From positions 62,001-126,000 of the forward strand of contig CAZYTM010000002.1 in assembly GCA_964649725.1 (NCBI GenBank): a stretch of DNA of 64,000 bases. The letters run 5' to 3'. The notes beneath the pieces are model-generated. The model saw nothing but the letters and a program-made list of their open reading frames with translations, searched no databases and had not been told where the DNA came from. The translations under genes were made by a program, and so were the position numbers. How positions within the stretch are numbered: position 1 is the first letter of the stretch; the number at the start of each line of letters is the position of its first letter. This document shows positions 1 to 7,034 of this stretch, piece after piece. The stretch comes from CAZYTM01 sp964649725 (lineage in GTDB: Bacteria > Desulfobacterota > Desulfuromonadia > Geobacterales > Geobacteraceae).

Positions 1-1255
1 CCCGTTCAGCAGTCGGGAACTGTTTCAACTTGACCTCGTAGAGAGCTATACGGCGGCTTATCTCAATCTCCTGTTTGGCAAAATTGTTCCGCGAAGTTTC
101 ATACGTAGCCTGAAGTTTGCGCTGCTGTTCCTCTATCTGGCTCTGAATGGTACGGACCGCCGGATGCTCCTTGGTGTAGTCCGACAGCAACGCACCCTTC
201 TGCAGTTCCAGCTCTGCCAGTCTGGTCGCCATCCCGGCCACCAGCGGATCGTCACGCATTATTGCCGGTGAGTAGGTTGACCCTTTGCGCTGGGCCTCTT
301 TAAGGGAAGCTAGGGCAAACTCGATCTGTTTTTTCTGTAATATGACTCCGGCGCGCTCCTTCTCGGTCTCGGAAAATTTCTTGATCAACTCCTCGGCCTC
401 GGTATCGAGTTTCACCACCCCTGCTGAGGTCTTATACCCCTGCAGGCTACCTTCCGCCTTGTCCAGCTCCTCCCTGACCCCTTTCAGCTGGGTCTCGACA
501 AATTCGACCGTGCGGCTCGCCTCTTCAGACTTCAGGGCGACTGTCTTGTCCAGATAAGCCTGCACAAGGTTGTTGACCACATCGCGGGCCTCGACCGGGT
601 CTGTATCGGTGTAGGAGATGCGGATTATACTGGTCTTCTTCCCCACCTCGACCGCCTTGACCACCTCGCGGAAATCATTTACCGTGTCATTGAATGGCAA
701 AAGTTCGAGCCGGAACTGGTCCTTCTCTTTCCCCTTCAGCTCATTGATGAGGAGATTGACCCCTTTCCCCTGCATCAACTGCCCGCTCTTCCCGGTACCT
801 ACAACTGCCCCATCCGCGTTTCGAACGCTGTATGTGTCTGCACCGGTAAGCTCGACAAGATATTCTGGCTCCTTTTCGGTTGAGGTGAAATCAAGCAACT
901 TGAAAACAAGCCCCTCCGACCTCTTGGACACCTGCCAGTCGAGATGTAATCTTTTTACAACCGCCTCGGCATTGGTACGGGACTTGATTATCTCGATTTC
1001 GGAATCTACCGGACTGACATTACTCAGGGCAAGTTCGCCGAGGATACCTGTCTTGGTCTTCTCATCCTTTACATGGAGAACAGCTGAAGCTTCATAAACC
1101 GGCTTCTTTATAAATGTATAGAGTGCTACCAGCAGAAACAGGAAGGAAAAGGCAATGGCAAAGGTTCGCCGCCTCCTGAGTATGACATTTAGATAGTCCT
1201 GCAGATGAATCTCTTCATTTTTGAACTGTTCGGACGGAGCTGTTTGATTGGACAT
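1..1255 (-). CDS. Wzz/GumC-type polysaccharide chain-length determinant (C-terminal part outside window)
   Basis: Inner-membrane polysaccharide co-polymerase expected to control chain length or export of an exopolysaccharide together with the Wza-like outer-membrane protein encoded just upstream. My reading of the minus strand gives an open frame from ATG at 1255 to the window edge (418 codons). It starts MSNQTAPSEQ, then a basic patch RRRR, one transmembrane helix (about residues 30-50), and a Wzz domain with the phrase VSPVDSEIEIIKSR, followed by long coiled-coil helices rich in E, K and Q. The second membrane helix and any tyrosine-kinase domain lie beyond the edge. The 71-base gap to the Wza-like gene suggests one operon. 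Family is confident; the polymer made is unknown. Confidence 0.85.
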   Translation of the reverse strand, partial: MSNQTAPSEQFKNEEIHLQDYLNVILRRRRTFAIAFSFLFLLVALYTFIKKPVYEASAVLHVKDEKTKTGILGELALSNVSPVDSEIEIIKSRTNAEAVVKRLHLDWQVSKRSEGLVFKLLDFTSTEKEPEYLVELTGADTYSVRNADGAVVGTGKSGQLMQGKGVNLLINELKGKEKDQFRLELLPFNDTVNDFREVVKAVEVGKKTSIIRISYTDTDPVEARDVVNNLVQAYLDKTVALKSEEASRTVEFVETQLKGVREELDKAEGSLQGYKTSAGVVKLDTEAEELIKKFSETEKERAGVILQKKQIEFALASLKEAQRKGSTYSPAIMRDDPLVAGMATRLAELELQKGALLSDYTKEHPAVRTIQSQIEEQQRKLQATYETSRNNFAKQEIEISRRIALYEVKLKQFPTAER

Positions 1256-1326
1256 TTATCTACCTATAGATAATTATTTTCAAAATTTAGCAACTCAATT
1301 CAAATCATATATATACAAATAGATAT

Positions 1327-2379
1327 CTATTTACTCAAAAACTTCACCTGCACAAACGGGTTCAAAATGGCGCTGACCGCCTGGAGCGACGGGAGCATCT
1401 CGGCCAGGGCATCATTCCAGTTGCCGATGCTGCTCTTGGGGAGGAAGACCACGTCACCATCCATGAGCGGCAGCGGCAGCGCCTCACCGCGGAGGATCTG
1501 CTCGAAATCTACAACCAGCAGTTCGCCGCGGGTCGTTGAAAAAGAGCGGATGATCCGCACCTGGCGATGGTTGAAGCCGGTGTCGCGCAGCTCGGCGCTG
1601 GCGATCGCCTGGGCCAGGGTCAGGCCGCCGTTTGGCAGCGGTACCGGACCCGGCTTCTTCACTGCGCCAAAGACAAAGACCTGCTGGCTGCGGTTGTCCG
1701 GTATGTAGATGGTGTCACCACCCTTGAGCCAGATATTCCCCTGCTGGGTGGTGCCGTTCAAGAGATTGTAGATATCGACCGGTACAACCTTGCCATCGCG
1801 GGAGAGACGGGCGGCACGGAGGTTGGCGGCGCTGTCGAAACCGCCACCCAGGGAGATCCCCTGCAGCAGTGTGAGCGGGCGGTCCATATAGCTTGTGCCA
1901 GGTGAGCGGAACTGCCCCAGCAGATAGAGCGGGGTGCTCCGGTATTCGGCCACCTCCACCACCACCCAGGGGTCTTTCAGGTAGGTCCGGTATGACTCCT
2001 TGAGGCGACCGACCGCTTCACTGATGGTCAGCCCGGCCACCTGCACCTTGCCGACCAGCGGCAGGTTGAGATTGCCGGTACCATCGACACGACTCCCCTG
2101 GATCCTTCCGGTTCCGGTCAGGGGGACTGCCTGCAGATCGGGACGCCCATTGACATTGACAAAGAGGACGTCATTGGCGCCGATCCGGTATTCAGCAGCT
2201 GGAGTCTCATCGACCGGTGCAGCTACCGAGACCGCCTGCTGCTCGACAATGGCGCTCTTGCTGCTGTCGATCTGCCTGACCGTACCTGCCGGCAAGTCGG
2301 TATAGCTGGCGCAACCGCCAACAACGAATAGGGAGCAGCAGAGGGTCATCGTGACAAGCAGAGGTGAGCTGTATGGCAT
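1327..2379 (-). CDS. Wza-like polysaccharide export lipoprotein (SLBB domains)
   Basis: Outer-membrane polysaccharide export channel protein of the Wza/GumB class, 350 residues. I take ATG at 2379, not the ATG 22 codons upstream: this start has AGGAAAG at a suitable distance and gives a clean lipoprotein signal (hydrophobic run, then VVGGC). After the lipobox come a Poly_export domain (around residues 60-150, with YRIGANDVL and LNLPLVGKVQVAGLT) and soluble-ligand-binding beta-grasp repeats (YLLGQFRSPGTSYMD and VFVFGAVKKPGPVPL). It precedes the Wzz-like gene in the same direction, the usual pairing in export operons. Confidence 0.9.
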   Translation of the reverse strand: MPYSSPLLVTMTLCCSLFVVGGCASYTDLPAGTVRQIDSSKSAIVEQQAVSVAAPVDETPAAEYRIGANDVLFVNVNGRPDLQAVPLTGTGRIQGSRVDGTGNLNLPLVGKVQVAGLTISEAVGRLKESYRTYLKDPWVVVEVAEYRSTPLYLLGQFRSPGTSYMDRPLTLLQGISLGGGFDSAANLRAARLSRDGKVVPVDIYNLLNGTTQQGNIWLKGGDTIYIPDNRSQQVFVFGAVKKPGPVPLPNGGLTLAQAIASAELRDTGFNHRQVRIIRSFSTTRGELLVVDFEQILRGEALPLPLMDGDVVFLPKSSIGNWNDALAEMLPSLQAVSAILNPFVQVKFLSK

Positions 2380-2416
2380 GTTATCGCTTTCCTGATGTAA
2401 GGGGATAAAGTACAAT

Positions 2417-2445
2417 TTAATAACATAATTGTAATGCCAAGTCAA
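2417..2445 (-). promoter_or_regulatory. sigma-70-type promoter for the wza-wzz operon
   Basis: On the minus strand TTGACT (2445-2440) is followed after 17 bases by TATTAA (2422-2417), about 38 bases upstream of the Wza-like start codon. Hexamer match, spacing and location fit a housekeeping promoter. Prediction only. Confidence 0.5.
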
Positions 2446-2503
2446 TGAAATAACAGGATGTTTGCTGTATATTGTCCCACTCTTTTCTGCTCATTAGATT
2501 CAG

Positions 2504-2533
2504 GGGGAGAGTCCCTTTAAGGGGAGAGTCCCC
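2504..2533. repeat. Extragenic palindrome, copy 1 (GGGGAGAGTCCC-type)
   Basis: Two tandem copies of a GGGGAGAGTCCC-like palindrome joined by TTAA. It is a diverged relative of the copy at 2691-2722. Both lie in the noncoding gap between the divergently oriented Wza-like gene and yhbY. The form resembles REP-like extragenic palindromes; no RAYT transposase is visible in this window. Confidence 0.6.
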
Positions 2534-2540
2534 TATGTTT

Positions 2541-2685
2541 AATCCGTGTCAAACCTTGGCTGATAAAGCCTTAAAGACCCTCTTTTGCCACAGATGTACA
2601 CAGATTTACACGGGTTAAGAGCTTAAACCCTAAAATCCTTTTGTGTATTAATCCGTGAACATCCGTGTCAATCCGTGGCTGAGGT
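2541..2685. repeat. Dispersed ATCCGTG-type repeat fragments
   Basis: The stretch between the two palindromes contains several near-copies of an ATCCGTG(TCA/AAC/GCT) phrase (at about 2541, 2651, 2661 and 2671) and a CCACAGAT...ACACAGATTTACACGG segment. These resemble 'cacagattaacacggat' type intergenic repeats that I recall from deltaproteobacterial genomes. No gene is seen in 2446-2805. Confidence 0.45.
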
Positions 2686-2690
2686 ATATT

Positions 2691-2722
2691 AGGGGACTGT
2701 CCCCTTAAGGGGACTGTCCCCC
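2691..2722. repeat. Extragenic palindrome, copy 2 (GGGGACTGTCCCC-TTAA-GGGGACTGTCCCC)
   Basis: Two copies of GGGGACTGTCCCC flank TTAA, making a nearly perfect 32-base palindrome that could fold as one long or two short hairpins. It lies 84 bases upstream of yhbY. It may act as a terminator-like structure or be a REP-type mobile repeat. Confidence 0.65.
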
Positions 2723-2805
2723 TCCCTGTTAAAGTCTTTGCCTCTCGCCTCTCTGCTGTGCTACCCTATGCAGACTTATCGACTTATATTACTGGAGATT
2801 GAATC

Positions 2806-3090
2806 ATGCTGACAGGTAAAGAGAAACGGGCCCTGCGGGGGCTTGGCCATGGCCTTGCGCCGGTGGTGATGATCGGCAAGGGTGAGCTGAGCGAGAAGGT
2901 CGTGCAGGAGACCGATGCAGCGCTGGCCAGCCATGAACTTATCAAGGTGAAGGTGCTGGAGAGTTGCCAGCAGGACCGTTACGAGCTGGCCGAAGAGTTG
3001 GCCAAGACCTGCCGGGCCGAACTGGCCCAGGTACTGGGGAGGACCATCCTCCTCTACCGGCAGGGGGATGAGCCGAAGATCAAGATTTGA
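2806..3090 (+). CDS. yhbY: YhbY-family CRM-domain RNA-binding protein
   Basis: A 94-residue protein consisting almost entirely of a CRM (YhbY) domain, a fold associated with pre-50S ribosomal particles and RNA binding. It begins MLTGKEKRALRGLGHGLAPVVMIGKGELSEKV and keeps the family GKGELS loop and the basic first helix. ELIKVKVLESC and the end ILLYRQGDEPKIKI match the later strands. Length is typical of stand-alone bacterial YhbY. The start follows CTGGAGATTGAATC, a usable ribosome binding site. It is followed directly by heptanucleotide repeats, so any operon link to the ferredoxin is uncertain. Confidence 0.92.
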   Translation: MLTGKEKRALRGLGHGLAPVVMIGKGELSEKVVQETDAALASHELIKVKVLESCQQDRYELAEELAKTCRAELAQVLGRTILLYRQGDEPKIKI

Positions 3091-3146
3091 GGTGAAAGTG
3101 AATGGTGAAAGGTGAAGGGTGAAAGGTGAAGGGTGAATGGTGAAAG
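3091..3146 (+). repeat. Heptanucleotide array (GGTGAAA/G type)
   Basis: Directly after the yhbY stop codon are about eight heptamer units of the form GGTGAAA, GGTGAAG or GGTGAAT. They are the reverse complement of the (T)TCACC units in the array at 3430-3566, so the two arrays flank the ferredoxin gene in inverted orientation. Confidence 0.85.
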
Positions 3147-3150
3147 TAGG

Positions 3151-3220
3151 AGCTTTGAGCATTGAACTTTGAGCTTTGAGCATTGAACTTTGAACCTTGA
3201 GAATTGAGCTTCGAGCTCAA
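3151..3220 (+). repeat. Second heptanucleotide array (ARCWTTG type)
   Basis: Ten heptamers of the form AGCTTTG, AGCATTG or AACTTTG. The first six make two perfect copies of a 21-base unit, then the units degenerate toward AGCTCAA. The array ends 14 bases before the ferredoxin start codon, so it probably forms part of that transcript's leader or promoter region. Confidence 0.8.
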
Positions 3221-3234
3221 ATGGGAGAGTTGCT

Positions 3235-3426
3235 ATGGCCAGGGTTGTCTGGGTTGATCAGGAGGAGTGTATCAGTTGCGGTCTCTGCGTTTCGATGTTG
3301 CCGGAGGTGTTCGACTTCGATGACGGCAAGTCAAAGGCAATCCACCCCTACGCTGCTTCGGCGAACAAGATCCAGGAGTGCATCGACAGCTGCCCGGTCA
3401 CCGCGATCAAGTGGCGGGATGAATGA
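3235..3426 (+). CDS. Small single-cluster [4Fe-4S] ferredoxin
   Basis: A 63-residue electron carrier, MARVVWVDQEECISCGLC..., preceded by GGAGAG. CISCGLC supplies three cluster ligands and the final CP near the C-terminus (CIDSCP) the fourth. The extra Cys in CIDSC could form a disulfide, as in monocluster ferredoxins of the Desulfovibrio/Pyrococcus type. The phrase LPEVFDFDDGKSKAI is typical of this family. No redox partner gene is adjacent. The striking feature is its setting: short-repeat arrays lie immediately on both sides. Confidence 0.88.
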   Translation: MARVVWVDQEECISCGLCVSMLPEVFDFDDGKSKAIHPYAASANKIQECIDSCPVTAIKWRDE

Positions 3427-3429
3427 TCC

Positions 3430-3566
3430 ACCCCTCACCCCTCACCCCTCACCCCTCACCCCTCACCCCTCACCCCTCACCCTTCACCTTTCACCCTTCA
3501 CCCTTCACCCTTCACCCTTCACCCCTCACCTTTCACCTTTCACCTTTCACCTTTCACCCTTCACCA
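3430..3566 (+). repeat. Heptanucleotide array (TCACCCC/TCACCTT type, about 19 units)
   Basis: An uninterrupted run of heptamers CACCCCT, CACCTTT and CACCCTT begins just after the ferredoxin stop codon and ends a few bases from the stop codon of the convergent dGTPase-like gene. Reading frames through it encode only HPSPLTP-type repeats and are not genes. Its units are the reverse complement of the array at 3091-3146. Confidence 0.9.
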
Positions 3567-3570
3567 CCCC

Positions 3571-4719
3571 CTAAACCCTCTCATACGGCTCGAAGAGCCT
3601 CTTGAACTCATCCAGGGCAAAGCGGTCGGTCATGCCGGCGATGTAGTCGCTGATAACCCGCTCCTTGCCGATCACCTCCATGCGCCGTCCGTATTTGCTG
3701 GGCAACAGCCGCGGATGGCTGGCGTAGGTCTCAAATAGCTGCGTCATGCAGCGCTCTGCCTTGACCCGCATCCGCTCCACCTTGTGATGACGATAGAGGT
3801 GTTCGAAGAGAAAGCGCTTCAACTGGCGGTTCTTCTCTGCCAGCTGCGGACTGAAACCGACCAGCTGGCGATTGACCCGGCGCAGTTCGTCGAGGCTGTC
3901 GATACCGGCCGTAGAGATGGCAGAAGCGGTGGTCTCGGTCAGGTCGTTGATGAAGAGCCCGATCAGGGCGCTGATGGTCTGGTGTTTGCGTCGCTCCGGC
4001 TCCAGCCCGGGATAGCTGCTCACCACCCCCTCGTAGACCTCCTGCCACAATTCGACCTGCTTAAGCTGGGCCAGCGAGATATACCCCGATTTCAGGCCGT
4101 CGTCGATGTCATGGTTGTTATAGGCGACCTCATCGGCAAAATTGATCAGCTGGGCCTCGATGGTCGGCACCGTACCGGGGAGGAACTCGGCAATGATGCC
4201 GGTCGGCCGGTCATAGGGTGAGGAGTGCTTGACGATCCCCTCCCGCACCTCCCAGGAGAGATTGAGCCCGTTGAAGCCGGGGTAGCGCTCCTCCAGCTCA
4301 TCCACTACGCGAAGCGACTGTAGGTTATGCTCGAAGCCGCCATGGTCGGCCATCAACCGGTTCAGCACCTCCTCACCGGTATGGCCGAACGGGGTATGGC
4401 CAAGGTCATGGGCGAGCGCCAGCGCTTCGGTCAGCTCTTCATTCAGCTTCAACCGCCGCGCGATCGCCTTGCCGATCTGGGCCACCTCCAGGGAGTGGGT
4501 CAGTCTGGTCCGGTAGTAGTCCCCTTCATGATTGACAAAGACCTGGGTCTTGTATTCGAGGCGGCGGAAAGCGGCGCTGTGGATGATCCGGTCCCGGTCC
4601 CGCTCAAAGGCCGGCCGCTGGTCACGCAGCTCCTCTGCATAGCGGCGGCCACGGGAAAGAGAGCTTTTGGCGGCATAACCGGCCAGGTCAGGGCGCTCCA
4701 TAGATAGTTCAGCTGTCAT
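3571..4719 (-). CDS. dgt: dGTP triphosphohydrolase-like HD-domain protein
   Basis: HD-superfamily deoxynucleoside triphosphate triphosphohydrolase, 382 residues, predicted to convert dGTP (or another dNTP) to deoxynucleoside and triphosphate. Metal-ligand motifs are visible: H in RTRLTHSLEVAQI, the HD pair in LAHDLGHTPFGHTGE, and a later D in INFADEVAYNNHDIDDG. I prefer ATG at 4719 because GAGAGGA lies seven bases upstream; the frame stays open 17 codons further. The N-terminal phrase RPAFERDRDRIIHSAAFRRLEYKTQVF is characteristic. It is transcribed toward the heptamer array and divergently from the aldolase gene. Substrate specificity is inferred from family only. Confidence 0.9.
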   Translation of the reverse strand: MTAELSMERPDLAGYAAKSSLSRGRRYAEELRDQRPAFERDRDRIIHSAAFRRLEYKTQVFVNHEGDYYRTRLTHSLEVAQIGKAIARRLKLNEELTEALALAHDLGHTPFGHTGEEVLNRLMADHGGFEHNLQSLRVVDELEERYPGFNGLNLSWEVREGIVKHSSPYDRPTGIIAEFLPGTVPTIEAQLINFADEVAYNNHDIDDGLKSGYISLAQLKQVELWQEVYEGVVSSYPGLEPERRKHQTISALIGLFINDLTETTASAISTAGIDSLDELRRVNRQLVGFSPQLAEKNRQLKRFLFEHLYRHHKVERMRVKAERCMTQLFETYASHPRLLPSKYGRRMEVIGKERVISDYIAGMTDRFALDEFKRLFEPYERV

Positions 4720-4849
4720 GGCTAGATCCTCTCTGGCCGGTATTAAAACCCGCCGTGGCAGAGCTGTCAACCAGAAAGTTTGCTTGACTCCAAAGCGCGA
4801 CTCATGCTAGGTTTAAAAGCTTTTTTTAGAAAGAATTAAGGCGTTCAGC

Positions 4850-5947
4850 ATGATCGACCAGAGTCACCTACTTGCCAGGGTCCCCTCCCCGATACGGACC
4901 ATACTCGGTACAAAGAGCTGCTGCTGCCTCTTGAGCGGCAAGGATGTCTTCACTGCGCTGCAGGATGAGGAGCTGATCGTGATGGGGTGCAACCCCCGGA
5001 TCAGACATGTCATCCCCGGAATAATGCGCGCCGCCGAAGAGCTCGACGCGCTGGTCGCCTTTGAGCTGAGCCGCAGCGAAGGGGGGCTGGACGGCGGCTA
5101 TACCGGCCAGCGACCGGCCGATTTCGTCAGCACTATTTTAGGCTATGCTGAAGAGTGCCACTTCAGAAAACCCTTTATCATCCATGCCGACCATATCACT
5201 ATACAGGATACCACGGCAGAGGAGCTGGCCGCAGCGGAAAAGCTGATAGCGGCTCAGCTGGCTGCCGGTTATACCTCCTTTGCCCTCGATGCCTCGTTCA
5301 ACGAGCTTGACGACAATATCCGCATCATCACCAGACTGGCAAAACCGATCGTGGCCGCAGGCTATGCCCTGGAAGTGGAGCTGGGTGATATCAAGAGCGT
5401 GGCGGAGAGCGCCACCCTCACCACGGTAGAGGAGAGCGAGCGCTTCCTGACCGGCCTTGCTGCAGCAGGGATAACCCCGCAGCTGCTGGCGATCTACAAC
5501 GGTTCCAGGAGCGGCAACTACCTGGATGGCGAAATGGTCAGGATCGACCTGGAGAGGACCCTGGAGATATATAACAAGGCGCGCAGTTTCGGCGTCTCCG
5601 GCCTGGTGCAGCACGGCATCACCGGTACACCGCCGCGCATCGTCGGCAAACTGGCTGAGTACGGCATCAGAAAAGGGAATGTCGGCACCCTCTGGCAGAA
5701 TGTCGCCCATGCCGGCCTGCCGCTCGACCTGATGGATGCCATGCGCAAATGGGCGCGGGAGAACCGCCAGGATATCAAGTACGCCAGCAGGGTATTCAAG
5801 GGGGACATAGATGCGATCCCGGCGGAGAATGCCGGCCAGATCCACGATATGGCCTATCGCGAGGCAAAGGAGTTCTTTACCGCTTTCCGTGCCAGGGGGA
5901 GCGCCAGCCGTCTGGCAAAACTGCTGAAAGAAGTGCCGTGCGGGTAA
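4850..5947 (+). CDS. Class II (zinc) fructose-bisphosphate-type aldolase
   Basis: A 365-residue TIM-barrel aldolase of the class II FbaA/GatY/KbaY superfamily. Visible elements are IIHADHITIQD (catalytic and zinc ligand region), LEVELGDIKSV (Glu zinc ligand region), LLAIYNGSRSGNY and LVQHGITGTPPRIVG (zinc His plus phosphate-binding loop). The last motif differs from the usual HGGSG form, and the N-terminal 50 residues are atypical, so the exact sugar phosphate is uncertain. The gene overlaps rsmD by ten bases, so the two are probably co-transcribed. Confidence 0.75.
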   Translation: MIDQSHLLARVPSPIRTILGTKSCCCLLSGKDVFTALQDEELIVMGCNPRIRHVIPGIMRAAEELDALVAFELSRSEGGLDGGYTGQRPADFVSTILGYAEECHFRKPFIIHADHITIQDTTAEELAAAEKLIAAQLAAGYTSFALDASFNELDDNIRIITRLAKPIVAAGYALEVELGDIKSVAESATLTTVEESERFLTGLAAAGITPQLLAIYNGSRSGNYLDGEMVRIDLERTLEIYNKARSFGVSGLVQHGITGTPPRIVGKLAEYGIRKGNVGTLWQNVAHAGLPLDLMDAMRKWARENRQDIKYASRVFKGDIDAIPAENAGQIHDMAYREAKEFFTAFRARGSASRLAKLLKEVPCG

Positions 5948-6498
5948 TCAGCGGCTCGGCCCGCGGTCGGCGGTTGATCGCTCCTGTAGGAGATGAGCTC
6001 CGCCCGACTGCAGACAAGGTGAAAGAGGCTCTCTTCAGCATCCTGACCAGCAGGCTCGGCAATCTCTCCGGCATGAAGGTGCTCGATCTCTTTGCCGGCA
6101 GCGGCGCCATCGGTATCGAGGCACTGAGTCGCGGCGCTGCCGGCGCGGTCTTTGTCGACAACCGCCGGGGGGCGACCTACCTGACCAGAAAAAATCTCGA
6201 GGTGACCCGTTTTATCGACCAGGGGCGGATCATCAATCGCGATGCAGCCGCCGCCCTGCAGTTGCTGGCGACCGAGGGCGAATCGTTCGACCTGGTCTTC
6301 CTCGACCCCCCCTATCGGCAGGGGTTGACAATGGCCACCCTGGAGCGGCTCGGCAGTTCGACAGTCATTAACGACGACACGCTGGTGGTCGCAGAGACCG
6401 CTGCTGACGAAGAGCTCAGCGACTCCTTCGGCAGGCTCAGGGTCACAGACCGGCGCGAATACGGCGACACCGCCCTGTTCATCCTGACAACTGCATAA
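5938..6498 (+). CDS. rsmD: 16S rRNA (guanine966-N2)-methyltransferase RsmD
   Basis: S-adenosylmethionine-dependent rRNA methyltransferase, 186 residues from GTG at 5938 (VRVISGSARGRRL...). This start puts the typical family N-terminus first and overlaps the aldolase end by ten bases, implying translational coupling. Motifs are LRPTADKVKEALFSIL, the SAM-binding LDLFAGSGAIGIEALSRGA and the catalytic DPPY in VFLDPPYRQG. It is followed 26 bases later by coaD, a common rsmD-coaD pairing in bacteria. Confidence 0.93.
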   Translation: MRVISGSARGRRLIAPVGDELRPTADKVKEALFSILTSRLGNLSGMKVLDLFAGSGAIGIEALSRGAAGAVFVDNRRGATYLTRKNLEVTRFIDQGRIINRDAAAALQLLATEGESFDLVFLDPPYRQGLTMATLERLGSSTVINDDTLVVAETAADEELSDSFGRLRVTDRREYGDTALFILTTA

Positions 6499-6524
6499 TC
6501 AACCGACATCAAGAGGAAGCTGCA

Positions 6525-7010
6525 ATGCCACGCAAAATTGCCGTCTACCCTGGCTCCTTCGACCCGATCACCTTCGGCCACCTCGATATCATCAACCGGG
6601 GGCTGCGCATCTTCGACAACATCGTCGTGGCTGTGGCAAAGAATTCGATCAAGAACTCCCTCTTCAGCATCGAGGAGCGGATCGACCTGATCACCGAGGT
6701 GCTGGCGCATAACAGCAGGGTCAAGGTTGACACCTTTGACGGCCTTCTGGTAGATTATGTCCTCGCTCAGGGGGCTACGGTCATCATCCGCGGCCTGCGC
6801 GCCATCTCCGATTTCGAGTATGAATTCCAGCTGGCGCAGATCAATCGCGGCATCACCCAGGATGTGGAGACACTCTTCATGATGACTTCGGTACCCTACA
6901 GCTACCTCTCTTCATCGGTGGTAAAAGAGGTAAGCTCCCTCGGCGGACCGGTAGACGGGCTGGTACCCCCTCTCGTCAAAAAAGCGCTTGCTGCCAAGTT
7001 TTCATTATAA
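6525..7010 (+). CDS. coaD: Phosphopantetheine adenylyltransferase
   Basis: Catalyses ATP plus 4'-phosphopantetheine to dephospho-CoA, the penultimate step of CoA synthesis, in the cytosol. It is 161 residues, the family length. It starts MPRKIAVYPGSFDPITFGHLD with the nucleotidyltransferase T/HxGH signature (TFGH), followed by RGLRAISDFEYEFQ and the ISS..-like ending SYLSSSVVKEVSSLGG. GAGGAAG lies upstream of the ATG. Same orientation and close spacing suggest the run aldolase-rsmD-coaD-aminotransferase is one transcript. Confidence 0.97.
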   Translation: MPRKIAVYPGSFDPITFGHLDIINRGLRIFDNIVVAVAKNSIKNSLFSIEERIDLITEVLAHNSRVKVDTFDGLLVDYVLAQGATVIIRGLRAISDFEYEFQLAQINRGITQDVETLFMMTSVPYSYLSSSVVKEVSSLGGPVDGLVPPLVKKALAAKFSL

Positions 7011-7034
7011 TCACCCCATAACAAGGAGACCTGC

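Noticed and set aside
3423..3605. Frames encoding HPSPLTP-type peptides
   Set aside because: They are direct translations of the heptanucleotide array and lack independent support.
4850..5947. Assignment as a typical fructose-bisphosphate aldolase gene fba
   Set aside because: The phosphate-loop motif (QHGITGTPP) and the N-terminus depart from common Fba sequences, so no gene symbol is given.
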